Origin: Cryptomeria japonica
Lineage: Eukaryota; Streptophyta; Pinopsida; Cupressales; Cupressaceae
Assembly: GCF_030272615.1 (NCBI RefSeq)
Contig: NC_081406.1
Coordinates: forward strand, 218,248,997 to 218,312,996
Reading direction: 5' to 3'
Length of the DNA: 64,000 nucleotides
Every line of letters begins with the position of its first letter. The first letter of the stretch is position 1. Shown here piece by piece: positions 1-10,638 of this stretch. The position numbers were made by a program, and so were the translations under genes. Below the pieces are notes generated by a model, which saw nothing but the letters and a program-made list of their open reading frames with translations, ran no database searches and had not been told where the DNA came from.

Positions 1-2333
1 AATTTGGATAAATGAGACATTGAATTATTGTTGCCAAATGTATGAGTGTTTGATGTTCAATGAAATCCATGTATTTAATTATGTATAATTGTGATTATTT
101 GGAATTACTAATGTGTTAATTGAGATGCACAGGAAAATTACCCATGTGACCATGGAATTTATATGGAGAACCAAACCTAGACCAATGTACGTTTGTAAAG
201 CCAGGGGTTGTCTATTTGGAGAGACAACACCCCATTTGTAATGTATTTTATTTGTGAAGTGTATGATGCTTGAGTGTTAAAATTAATTTTTATGTATATG
301 TGTAATCCTACAAGAGACAAATTCCATGTGTGAATTTTATATTGTATTTTATTGTGTCACTTGACACATGTGCTGATTAGTGTCTTTGATTTCGACTTGT
401 CTCTTGGAGGGAGTTTTGTTTCTACCAAAGCCATTCAAAAACATGAGTGTGGTCCCAAATTTGCCTTGGGTAGGGAGTCTTGGGAGTGGTCAACTCAGGT
501 TTGACCCGTAGGTAAACTTCAGTTAGGTTTCTAAGGGGTTAAATGGACTCCTAGGGTCAGTTTTAGGGCTTTTCCAAAGGTCCAAAGGGTATACCTATGG
601 GTTAGGGGTATTTTGAAACATGTGACTACTCCCATGTGACTGTTTAGTCACCTCAAAAAGTGGTTTTTCCAAGGTGAGCGAAAATTCAACTTAGAAAGTT
701 CCTCCTAGGATAGACAACCTTCCCTTTTGATGTCAAACTCTCTTCCCCATCTTCTCTCACCTTTTCCCCTTTCCAGTTTTAGTAATGTGTAAGAGTTTGG
801 GAAGAGCAACCAATGGGAACTCTCACCTCACCCAAGGGGTTGGGGAGTGTGTGAGAGGCCTTCTTAGGCAAGAATTGGAGACTTAGTGAGTAATCACCCA
901 CTCTCCATTTTTGGAGATTATGCTTTGCTTTGAAAATTAGTTGTAGCATAGAAATTTGGAAGAAGTTGGAGAAAAGTTTGTGTGGGTTTGGGCAGCTCAT
1001 CCCCAACTATATCTAATATACCTATTGGCAGATTAAGGTTGGTTTTATTCCCTTTGTTTATGTTGTTTATGTTGTTTTTTTTTTTGAAAGAAAGAAATGC
1101 TTGTTGAAAGAGATGTGTTTTATGTAAATTGTTGTAGAAGAAAAAAGGGAGCTTTCATTTCTATGTTTTGTTTATGTGTTCTTGATGTTTTTGGGAGTGT
1201 CCAAGACCTCCTACTCTTGGGAGAGTAGGAAAGTCTTGGGGTGGAGAAGCATGACAGCCTTGGGTGAGAGGCTCTCCTTATGGAGAGTGATCTCAAGGGT
1301 GTCCTTTGTGACCCTTGCTGCATAACCTTGTGTATGCATTTGGGGGTCATAAGGGGAGAAAATATGGGGGCATAAGGTATGTGGATGTATCTCTTGTTGT
1401 AATTTGTATTGCCATGAGGTGGCTTGAAATGTAAAATTTTGGCTTGCAATCTCCCCAATGGTACTTGGTCCACTTCCGCCTATGGAATGATCATCACAAA
1501 TGTGGTGAAAGTGTAGCTTGGGAAGGGAAGATGTGTGTTGAGTGTTTGCCTTATTTTGTAGTGTTGTTTGCTTGTTTGTAACCCGTCTAGTGCTTGGTTC
1601 TCCAAGATCGGGGGTGGCTTCTAGTAAGCCTAGGCTGGGAGGTGAGCTCTCCATGGTCAAGTTGTGTTTTTATTGCAGGTTGCTTGGGATGGGAAAAGAA
1701 AGAATCAAGAGCTAGGTTGCTGTTTGGTGTTGCAGAAGTGTTTTAAAGAAGAAAATGTATTCAATATTAGCTTGTAAAAGAAAGTGTTTTGTTGAATTTA
1801 TTTTCAAAAAAAAAATGTATATATTGTACCCATATTACTATGGAAGGGAAAATACTTGTTGGGTTTTCATACCTATTTGTAATCTCATCTACCTTGTACT
1901 TAAATTTGTAAGAGAAGTATATAATTCCTACTTGTGTTAGTATTGCAAAAAGGGAATGGGGAAATGAAATTAGTTTGTATTTTAATCTTAAAAAAAAAGG
2001 GGATCTGAAATGTATTAGCATGTGATTAAATGCTCAAAAAAATAATATATATATGAAGTTGTGCATTCTTGTATATTCTGCAAATATATCTAGTTAGTTA
2101 CTGCATGATTATTGGTTATTTATGCTGCTGCAAAATAAATAAAACAGTCATTTATTTTCCCAATTAGTGCAAAAAATGAAACTTATTTTAGTAGCTTATT
2201 TTATCAAAGAAAGAGAGGATAATATTTAGTTTTAGATTTATTTATTTTGTTACCAGAAAGATTACATTTTCAAGTTGTAGATAGAAGGCATTGTAGGTAA
2301 CAGTTGCAGCATGCTAGTTAAAAAAAAAAGGGG

Positions 2334-2335
<2 letters not shown>
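1..2335. other. no recognised gene; AT-rich repeat-like DNA
   Basis: I see no convincing coding region on either strand. The open frames here are short and have no family features. The text around 360-1000 and 1190-1690 is moderately G-rich on the plus strand and reads like decayed LTR or leader sequence, but I found no paired copy or LTR ends in the window. From about 1740 onward it turns strongly AT-rich with many A runs. Confidence 0.6.
1201..1287. repeat. two neighbouring inverted repeats
   Basis: CCAAGAC (1201-1207) pairs with GTCTTGG (1233-1239), and inside it CCTACTCT (1210-1217) pairs with AGAGTAGG (1222-1229) around a TGGG loop. A second small hairpin follows: CTCTCC (1272-1277), loop TTAT, GGAGAG (1282-1287). 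The pairing is visible in the sequence; a function is not. Confidence 0.6.

Positions 2336-2409
<74 letters not shown>
2336..2409. repeat. (AT)n microsatellite
   Basis: An uninterrupted AT dinucleotide run of about 74 bases. Shorter AT runs lie at about 2665-2684 and 2777-2790. The DNA from 2410 to 2880 is otherwise AT-rich and holds nothing else I can support. Confidence 0.97.
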
Positions 2410-2412
<3 letters not shown>

Positions 2413-2884
2413 CTTATAAAAGAAGTAGATAGGTTAGAACTTGTTGTAAATGTTCATTCTTAAATAAAATGGGGATAAATAGAATGTCCTATCAACAAAA
2501 AAAAAATATAGCATAGGTATGTTAACTTATAAAAAAAATAATTAAATAAGTTTTTATCCTTTTAGTTTCTGCATGTATTTACAGACTTTATAATGTAGAA
2601 GAAAAGGAAAAAAGAAAAAGGGGTAAACTTATAAACTAGTTGATATAAATTATTAAAAGCGAAATATATATATATATATATATTTTAAAAAGACTGAATT
2701 TATTGTGCATTTAAATATTTTGCTGAGACCTGCATATTACAAGAAAAAAACAAAGGTTAAGATATATACCTATTTATATATATATATATTTAAAAAAAAA
2801 AAAACATGTAATACGTTTAAATGAAGTTAAGGAATTTGTTTTTTATTAAAAAAAAATACCAAAAAAAAAAAAAGTTTTTTGTGT

Positions 2885-3235
2885 ATGGTGCGGATCGGGG
2901 GAAAGGGCCATGAATCCCTACCCCCGCCGGCCGCCGTCCTCAGCCCTGCGGGCGCTCGCTGTGGGCTGTCGCAGTGTGCAGGGCAATGCCCGCCACTGCG
3001 ACAACCCACAGCGGTGGTGACCGCCACTGTGGTAACCTGCAGTGGGCGGCAGCCATCACTAATAGTGAACGACGGTCACTCCCTGCGGGGTACCACAGTG
3101 GCCGCCGCTCAGCTCTCACCCTTCTTCCTTCGCCTTCCTCCCTCCCTCCGCCATGCCAAAACAAAACAATATAAACCCGCTTCGGTCGGACCTGCGCGTC
3201 GCCTCCCATGGCCGCCGCCCAACCTGCACCTGCAC
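2885..3235. repeat. GC-rich island with stacked inverted repeats
   Basis: A sharp GC-rich block inside AT-rich DNA. Its core is a 20-bp stem with one mismatch: 2957-2976 pairs with 2994-3013, and the loop contains another small stem, GGGC AAT GCCC. Two more imperfect dyads follow: CCGCCACTG with CAGTGGGCGG at about 3020-3050, and AGTGA with TCACT at about 3065-3080. Open frames cross the block on both strands, as expected in GC-rich DNA, and none looks like a known protein. Confidence 0.65.
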
Positions 3236-3304
3236 ACACACACGTAAAATAAAATGGATCATCACACACACACACACACCTAGCCCACACAAAAAAAAGG
3301 GTAT

Positions 3305-3356
3305 GTATGTTAAAACCACGTGCCCTAACCCTAATTTCGGGTTAGGGCAAACATAC
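3305..3356. repeat. inverted repeat with telomere-like CCCTAA arms
   Basis: TGCCCTAACCC (3321-3331) pairs with GGGTTAGGGCA (3339-3349) around a 7-base loop. An outer pair, GTATGTT (3305-3311) with AACATAC (3350-3356), encloses it with a one-sided 9-base bulge. CCCTAA is the plant telomere-type word (TTTAGGG family) shortened by one base; two partial units do not make a telomere array. Confidence 0.6.
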
Positions 3357-3503
3357 TTGGTCTATATTTAAAAAAAAAAATATAAAGGGAGGAATATATG
3401 TGTGGGAATGATTAAAAAGGGGTTAAAAGTTAAATAAAATAAAACTTTCCCCCTTCCTCTTTAGAATATACTTATTATCATATATATATATATATTCATA
3501 GGT

Positions 3504-4375
<872 letters not shown>

Positions 4376-5735
4376 CGACATCCAATAATTTCTTTAGTTC
4401 TGCTTTGACTAGAAGAGCAATATGTGGATGCATTTTCCTTAATTTCTGTTTAACTGGTTTCGCTCCTGGACTGACATTTAAGTGATGCATAATAAGCTCT
4501 TGATCCAATCCCTGCATGTTTGTATACGACAAGGCGAAATTGATTTGCTGTCGTTTGAATAATTCCATATATTTTTGTATTTCTTGCTCTGACAGAGAAG
4601 TTGTTGGATGGAGAATTTTTGGTTGCTCTGTTGTCCCAATGTTAACTGCCTCTATTGGTTCGATCAAAATGGATGACCTTTCTCGATAATGTGCAGTTAA
4701 GGTGTCAAATCTCCCATCTTCCGGCGCCTCGAGGAGGTTTACACTATTAGATGAATCCTTTCTTTTTACTTTTTCCTACTCTAATGTTGCTAAGAAATGG
4801 TTTTCAACATTAGACCTGATATTGTTTTCTTTATTTTCACTTTTGCGACTAGGAGATTTGACACCCACTTGACTGGAAGATGTATTGTTGAAATTCCTGG
4901 TGAAAGTTGTTGTAGGTTCAATTGCATTAAGATATACAGATATTCCATGGTCATTGGGAAATGTATCAATGACAATATGTATTTCATTTTCCCAATCAAT
5001 AAGTTCAGGGTGGATTAGAGGTAGGGGCTCATGAAGCTAAGATGTTTTGAGGGTATTAAGGGTCATGATGGATGCGTCAAAGTTTTCGATATGTATGTCA
5101 ATGTCTAGAACACTAATCTCATCAGAATGACCACACACAAGGAGCTCCTGATTGTCCTTGATTAAGTCCAAGTTAGTTGAATGTGATTCTAATTCAAGTG
5201 GGCTAGATCCTAATGTTTTCCTTGCATACGTGTGAACTACATCGACTCCTACATCTTCTTCAAAGAAATTTTCTTCAGCTGATTCTTCAGAGTGATACGA
5301 ATCCCATTCCCATTCATTAGAATCTATCTCACTTACAACTTGCAATCTACAAATTTGTTCATATAGTGTTTGATTTGTTTCTTCTTCTTTTCTTGCCATA
5401 TCTTTTCTTCATTCATATTCAACATCTTCTGGATTGAGATTGAGTTCTCTCAACCTTTCTATGAGTTCTCCTTGAGTAGTACTAGGTTCGTTCTTTCTTT
5501 GATTGATAGTTAATGCTGCTTGGGAGGTGATTATAGTTTGTTTTTCCTGTTGATTTGAAGTTTGCTTCTTTTGTCATTTCATGTTTTCTTGTGCTTGTTG
5601 CTGGGCAAATGCTTCTTTCCTTTCAATTGCAAGTTGTTCTTGTCTATTTTCATATTCTTCTTGTTGTTGGTTAAATGATGTGTCTTCTGGTAGAGTAACT
5701 TGTCCATAACCTAAGCCTGCTTTGTCTATAGCCTG
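4376..5735 (-). pseudogene. gypsy A pol fragment: linker and start of reverse transcriptase
   Basis: This is the middle of the gypsy A polyprotein. The segment 5399-5037 is acidic (NEWEWDSYHSEESAEENFFE) and probably links the G-patch part to RT. At 4760-4376 the frame reads like the N-terminal part of Ty3/gypsy RT: a SYTNMQGLD stretch, then HHLNVSPGAKPVKQKLRKM and KAELKKLLDVGF, the conserved entry to the RT palm. The catalytic YxDD region and everything after it are missing, because similarity ends near 4376. Frames shift or stop between the parts (about 5036, 4789 and 4668). A close copy of 4593-6090 lies at 25148-26646. It cannot encode an active enzyme. Confidence 0.85.
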
Positions 5736-6090
5736 CTAAGTATGAGGTTGGATAGGTTCTGAGATACCTTCTTTTCTTTTTCCTATAGGACTTGTTCCAG
5801 TGTATCCCATTTTTCTAAGAATGTTAAGTCCTTTTCCATACTTTTTTGTGGGTATGCGGACATTGTTGTTCTTTTGTTGGATTTCTTCATCCTTGTATAG
5901 CCACTGTAGTACATCTTTGTCTTTTGTTTCCTCTGATAAGGTCCCAACACTAACAAATGCTGGATCAAATATTGGAAGATATTTCACAATTGGTTGTTGT
6001 TTAGAGTTTGATGGTTTTCCATAGGACTTAGGAGAGAGTGGTAATTGTGATATTGTTGGCAATATTGCATTATAACATACAATGAAAGAT
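4593..6090. repeat. 1.5 kb direct repeat of gypsy A sequence, copy 1
   Basis: Nearly the same sequence occurs in the same orientation at 25148-26646. By eye the copies differ by scattered single bases. Copy 1 continues leftward into more gypsy A sequence; copy 2 is preceded by the copia 3' end. Both are followed directly by a copia LTR. Confidence 0.93.
5736..6090 (-). pseudogene. gypsy A G-patch segment
   Basis: A minus-strand frame of about 118 codons belonging to element A. It ends in a G-patch-like motif, KYGKGLNILRKMGYTGTSPI followed by GKRKEGISEPIQP. G-patch domains bind RNA or helicase partners in cellular proteins, and they occur next to the protease in some retroviruses and plant gypsy elements. 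The conserved glycines (GKG, MGY.G, IGK, GI) are present, although one usual glycine position reads S. The frame's apparent start lies in the copia LTR, so its real upstream part is across the copia insertion at 28098-28868. A second copy, also open, lies at 26312-26646. Confidence 0.75.
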
Positions 6091-6892
6091 TGTTGGCATT
6101 TCAATAAGGATATTGAGAAGGTTGTTGATGATTATGGATATAACTGATTAAGGATGTTTACTGTCTTGATATTATTATTTTGTCATTGATGTCAAGAAAT
6201 TGATTTTCTAATTCAGTATGATGTTGCCATATCTTGAGAAATATGATTTAAATAGTATAAAGATGTCGGTAAAAGACACAGAAATATTATGATGAATAAG
6301 GGGATGAATAAGGTATTCAATGGGCAACTATTACCGAGTCAGACAATGATGAGATCATGATGTTTAGATTGTTTTAACATCATACATATGTTGTAAAGTG
6401 AAAGGTTAATACTATACTATGTTACCAAGCAAAGAACCTAGTCAATAAACCCTAAGGAACCTAGTTGATAAACCCTAAGGTTATCGCTATCGGTTAATGA
6501 AGGCAGAATGTCTATTGAGTGGAGTTTAGTATTTATCGAGTTATAACTGAGTTGTAACCGAGCTATAACAAAATGCATTAAATGATTACTGGCAATATTT
6601 AATGAAGGAAGCTGATGAGCTAGAACTGATTAAATGATTGGTATGCCGTGCATGAAGTTTGTTAATGAATCTAAGGCAATGAAAAGTCAGCATGAAGATC
6701 TACAGTGCAGATTGAACCGCAATACCCTGGCACAAGTTCCAAGAAATATGTGCAAGTTCCCAAGTGGGGTAAAATGTTTTCAGATTGAAAGATGCATTGA
6801 ACCTAGACAAGATTGAAGATCTGATGGCTATGATTGATCATGGGAAATGTGATCAAGGAGATTAAGCGGTTAGCTAATTGTTTATAAATAGG

Positions 6893-6900
6893 AAACTATT
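6893..6900 (+). promoter_or_regulatory. putative TATA box in copia C 5' LTR
   Basis: TATAAATA, followed by GGAAAC, in the mid-part of the LTR where a U3 promoter is expected. The same word is kept in the 3' LTR at about 27439-27446. Assignment is by motif and position only. Confidence 0.5.
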
Positions 6901-7090
6901 GATAAACAATGTATGCGGGCAAGTGTATGCACAGGGATGCTACATAGTGATTACCGAGCACAGAAGCTTGAAGACCTGTTTGAATAACAGAGTATAGAAG
7001 CCCAGCAGATGGACAAGATTAGTTCTATGTCTAGATTGTATTGAACAAATAAGAATGTGCTTTAGCATTTTAGATGTGAGGTTGCAAATA

Positions 7091-7095
7091 GATGT
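7091..7095. repeat. target site duplication of element B, left copy
   Basis: GATGT directly before the TG that begins the B 5' LTR, identical to 19988-19992 directly after the B 3' LTR. The uninterrupted copia 3' LTR has a single GATGT at the matching point (about 27646-27650). Confidence 0.95.
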
Positions 7096-8616
7096 TGTAG
7101 ACGTCTAAAAATGGTCAACGCTTGTGGAGTCATACTTTAACATCTACGCATTGCCTTATTTTTAGGGTTCTTGCGTCGCATTAACATTTCTTCTATGTTG
7201 CGCACTTGGTCTTTATCATTTGCGAGCATCGAGTCCTTCTTCTACATTCCTCATTTTTCTCGCTTTCAAATTTGGTCTTGTCGATAATAGTCTTCAGTTA
7301 TGATTTTGGTTGATCTTATCCTGTCGCATCAATGTGCGTGGTTATTTATCATCATTTTGGACATCGTCAATCCTAATCGATGATAGAATTAGGGTTTTGT
7401 CCTCTTGTCAATCTTATCATTTTGCGTTCGATTTGTCATCGATCCTCGTCCTTGTCAATCTTGTCATTTTGCATTCGATTTGTCATCGATCATTGTCCTC
7501 GTCAATCTCATCATTTTGCGATCGATTCATCATCGATTCTTGTCCTTTTCAATCATGTCAATTTGGATCGATTAGTCATTGTTCCTCGTCAATTGGCACT
7601 TTTCAATTTGATCTCCTTGTCAATCTTGGTCAATTTGTCATTGATTTTTGTCAACCAATTTTAATCATTTATCAACACTGGTCCTTTGTTAGTCAGAATC
7701 ATGATCAAATCGACCCTACATCAATTATCTTTTGTCAAGACCTAATTGTCGTCCTTGCATTTCTAATTCATCTTCTAGGGTTTTATGATTTGTTCATTTA
7801 ATCTTGTTTATCATTTTCCCTCTAGGTTAAATAATTTATTTATTTATCCTAAGTCTTCTTGTCACAATTAAATATTTATTTAATTGGCTAATTAATTCCC
7901 CTTCTTTTTGTGAATTAATTAATGAATGAAAAACTATTAATTAATTTACCTAATTTTCTAATTTTCTAATTTCCTAATTTCCAATTCATCATTTCTAACC
8001 TAATTTTCTATTTTCTCCTATTTTTCTAATATTTCCCCTAATTTCATGGGAATGACATTTGAATCTTGTCATAATTTGTCAATCAATCAATTTTGCATAG
8101 CAATCTTGTCAATTTGGTCATAATTTGTCAATCAATCAATTTTGCATGTCAATCTTGTCATAATTTGTCATATTTGTCATTCTTGATTTGAAATTTCCTT
8201 TCAAATCTCTTCATGCTAATCTTGTCATCTCTCCAATTTGTCTATAAATTAGACGAGTTTCGTCAATCAAAGGAGGAATTAATCACATTATTATCGAAAC
8301 TAATCACATTTTTAGAGAATCAATCACGCTTCTAGTATCCTTACGCTGCCATTTCATCTTGTCAATCTTGCTTTCATACTATACCGTTGCATTTGTAGGT
8401 GAGATCCACAAACAAAGCAATTTGAAGGAGAAAGAAGGACAGTGGAGAACTATGGAGGAGATATCGCATTTGTGATGGTTTGTATTTGATTTGAATGTCT
8501 TATTTTCAATATCTCTATTGAATGTTTTTAGGATTTCTTATTATTGCAATCTAGTTTTTGTGATTGAGCTAGTCTAATTTCTATTTGCTTTGATGAATTC
8601 CAAATTCCTATCTACA
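7096..8616 (+). mobile_element. element B 5' LTR
   Basis: Begins TGTAGACGTC and ends TCTACA. It is rich in short variants of a TTGTCAATC / GATCGATTCATCATCGAT word (about 7330-7660 and 8070-8170). The open frames at 7310-7801 are translations of this simple sequence and recur in the 3' LTR; I do not regard them as genes. Confidence 0.96.
8243..8249 (+). promoter_or_regulatory. putative TATA box in element B LTR
   Basis: TATAAAT in the context TTGTCTATAAATTAGACG. The identical context is present in the 3' LTR at about 19611-19625. Position about 370 bp before the LTR end fits a U3/R promoter. Confidence 0.5.
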
Positions 8617-8621
8617 TTAAT

Positions 8622-8640
8622 TGGTGAACCCGACGTGAAC
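8622..8640 (+). promoter_or_regulatory. primer binding site of element B
   Basis: TGGTGAACCCGACGTGAAC, five bases after the LTR end. It starts with TGG, complementary to the CCA end of a tRNA, as expected for minus-strand priming. I cannot name the tRNA with confidence. Confidence 0.75.
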
Positions 8641-8714
8641 TAACCCGTTAACCATGTTTTTGAGTTCTTTTGAGCTGATTTGCAGGTGAAAACCCAAGAA
8701 ACAGGGCAACTCAG

Positions 8715-8850
8715 GGCTTTCTGGACACTTCTGTGCCTGTGTTAAGGAGACCTGAGCCTGTGTCAAAGGGATCTGTGCCTATGTCAAGGCATTCTGCACC
8801 TGTGTCAAGGCATTCTGCGCCTGTGTTGAGACATTCTGCGCCTGTGTAAG
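8715..8850 (+). repeat. short tandem repeat around GCCTGTGTCAAGG
   Basis: About six imperfect units of 21-24 bp containing GCCTGTGT(C/T)AAGG and CATTCTGCRCCTGTGT. Related words occur in both orientations near the other end of the element (17815-17925). Confidence 0.8.
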
Positions 8851-10638
8851 GCTTGAAACAGAGGTGAAACTAGTGTTTTTTACTTGCGAACTACTTTGTT
8901 TTCATTCTGTTCTTATATTCTGGTTTTTCTTTGGTATTGATTCTTTGTGCAGTACTTTGGCATTACGTGTGACGAAGACTAAGAATGAATCTACTAACAA
9001 ATCTTATGCAGGACGCAGTCAAAGACTTCTATTAAAGCATCTTGCATGTGATTTTTAAAGTAGTTACACATTTAGTTTCCTAAAGGTTAATGAACACCAT
9101 GCATGCTTTGATTTCTTTTAGTTTAATTGCATGTTTTAACCCTTAGAATTGGGCCTACCTCTCGAATTGCCTGGCACTTCGCACAGGCATTGGTTAGAGG
9201 GAACGACCCTAAGTGGTGACAAGCTAAAACCAAGCTCTTCTGAACCACTCTAAATAACTATGGATGCAATGAAAGTTGTAGACAACGGGTGCTGGAATGG
9301 TATTGCAACAATTTATTCGCTGGATCAATACCCACCTGAATGGATGCCCCTACTAGAATCTCTTGTTTTTAGATGCCAAAGTCCTTCTATTTGTTGGCTC
9401 AGGCATTGTGATACGCGCATGCCAAAGACACCTCTCATGTACTCCTCAGTTAGAGATAGCAAGTTCTTGGGAAGTGATGCCCCTTGAACTCAAAGCTTGG
9501 TATGCCTGAGAAGTGAGTGTACTGTAAGGGGGAGTCAGTGCTACCAAGCATCTAGCTATCTGGCTGAGTGTTGTATTTTATGGTTAGAGGATTCAATAGA
9601 TATTGCCCTTTCTAGCCATAGGATTTTTTGTGAATGTGCTTGATTATCTTGAGTCAAAGTCAAACAAACATTTTTGTCTTCCATGATTGTCAAAAGTTAA
9701 ATAAAAAACAAACTTCAAAAGTGCTCATAATCAACTTGGGTTTTTCAAAATCAACAACCTTCAATTCAAAACAAAATCCAAACAAAAGTCCAAATTTGTC
9801 CAAGTATTCGTCCAACATTTGAACATGGCTTGTCAAAACATTGACTATCTTTGTTTCAAAATTCATGTCACTTTAGGCTAGGTTTTGCATAGTCCAACTT
9901 AGGTCCTAGGACATATTGTCATCTCCCTTCATTTTAGTCCTTTTCATTGCAAGCGTCCTCATTTTGCACTTAGGTTCAAAATCATTTTCCTAAGTTTGCA
10001 TTTCATTGTCATATCCAAGCTAGATTTCCATTTAGGTGGCATACGTGCATTATCCTTGTCATGCTAAAATTTGGTCTTGCCTAGGTTGCATTTTGCATAT
10101 TCCAAGTCATTGGTCTTCGCATATCCTTATCATTGTATTGTCATCTTGTCTTGGCTTCATCTTTTCATATCATATCCTTAGATCATTTTCATGTCATATC
10201 CTAAGTCATTGTCATAATCATTGCCTTCTTTCATTTAGTCTCAAAAATTTGGTTTGTCAAACTTGAAAAATCAAAACTTTGGATGATACCCTAAGTTGTT
10301 GTTAGGGAGTCTTGACCTTGTCTAAAATTTGTCCTTTCATTAATATCATTTTTGTCAAACCTAGCTTAGTATCCAAGCATATAGGTGAGACATTGTCAAT
10401 TTGTCCTATTGTCATTTGGTCCTTTGTCTTTTAAGGTCTTGACTTCATTTCAATTTCCCAAGGTTGTGTCTATAGCTTTGCATTTCAAAAGCTTGTCTCC
10501 AAAAATTCAAAAAGTCCAAAAATATTAAGTTGCATTGTCATCCTTTTAGGTTGCATTTAGTTGCATATCATACATCATCCTTTTAAAATCAAAAGAATCC
10601 CAAAAATATTGCATTTGCATAGTGTCATATTTGTTGAA
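8851..10638. other. element B leader, no gene supported
   Basis: Untranslated leader between primer site and the gag-position frame. It is rich in TTGTC/CATTGTC words from about 9640 onward. A 75-codon frame at 9260-9487 has no recognisable features and I do not call it. Confidence 0.5.

Larger units (their letters stand above)
6091..7095 (+). mobile_element. copia C 5' LTR, first part
   Basis: Starts TGTTGGCATTTC and matches 26647-27651 of the 3' LTR closely. It contains the motif TTGTCATTGATGTCAA at about 6179-6195, which recurs in other copia LTRs in the window. It is broken at 7095 by element B and resumes after 19992. Base pairs 7091-7095 (GATGT) are one copy of B's target duplication. 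Confidence 0.93.

Noticed and set aside
1211-1660. 149-codon minus-strand frame
   Set aside because: No family features, it overlaps hairpins, and its start is not supported; probably chance in G-rich DNA.
2827-3319. Multiple overlapping frames on both strands of the GC-rich block
   Set aside because: Several frames are open at once, as expected from few A/T-rich stops in GC-rich DNA; none resembles a protein.
7310-7801. 163-codon frame in the element B LTR, repeated at 18704-19066
   Set aside because: Composed of TTGTCAATC/GATCGAT simple-sequence words inside an LTR; differs in frame usage between the two LTRs.
9260-9487. 75-codon frame in the element B leader
   Set aside because: No motif, no repeat in a second copy, and a location in an untranslated leader.
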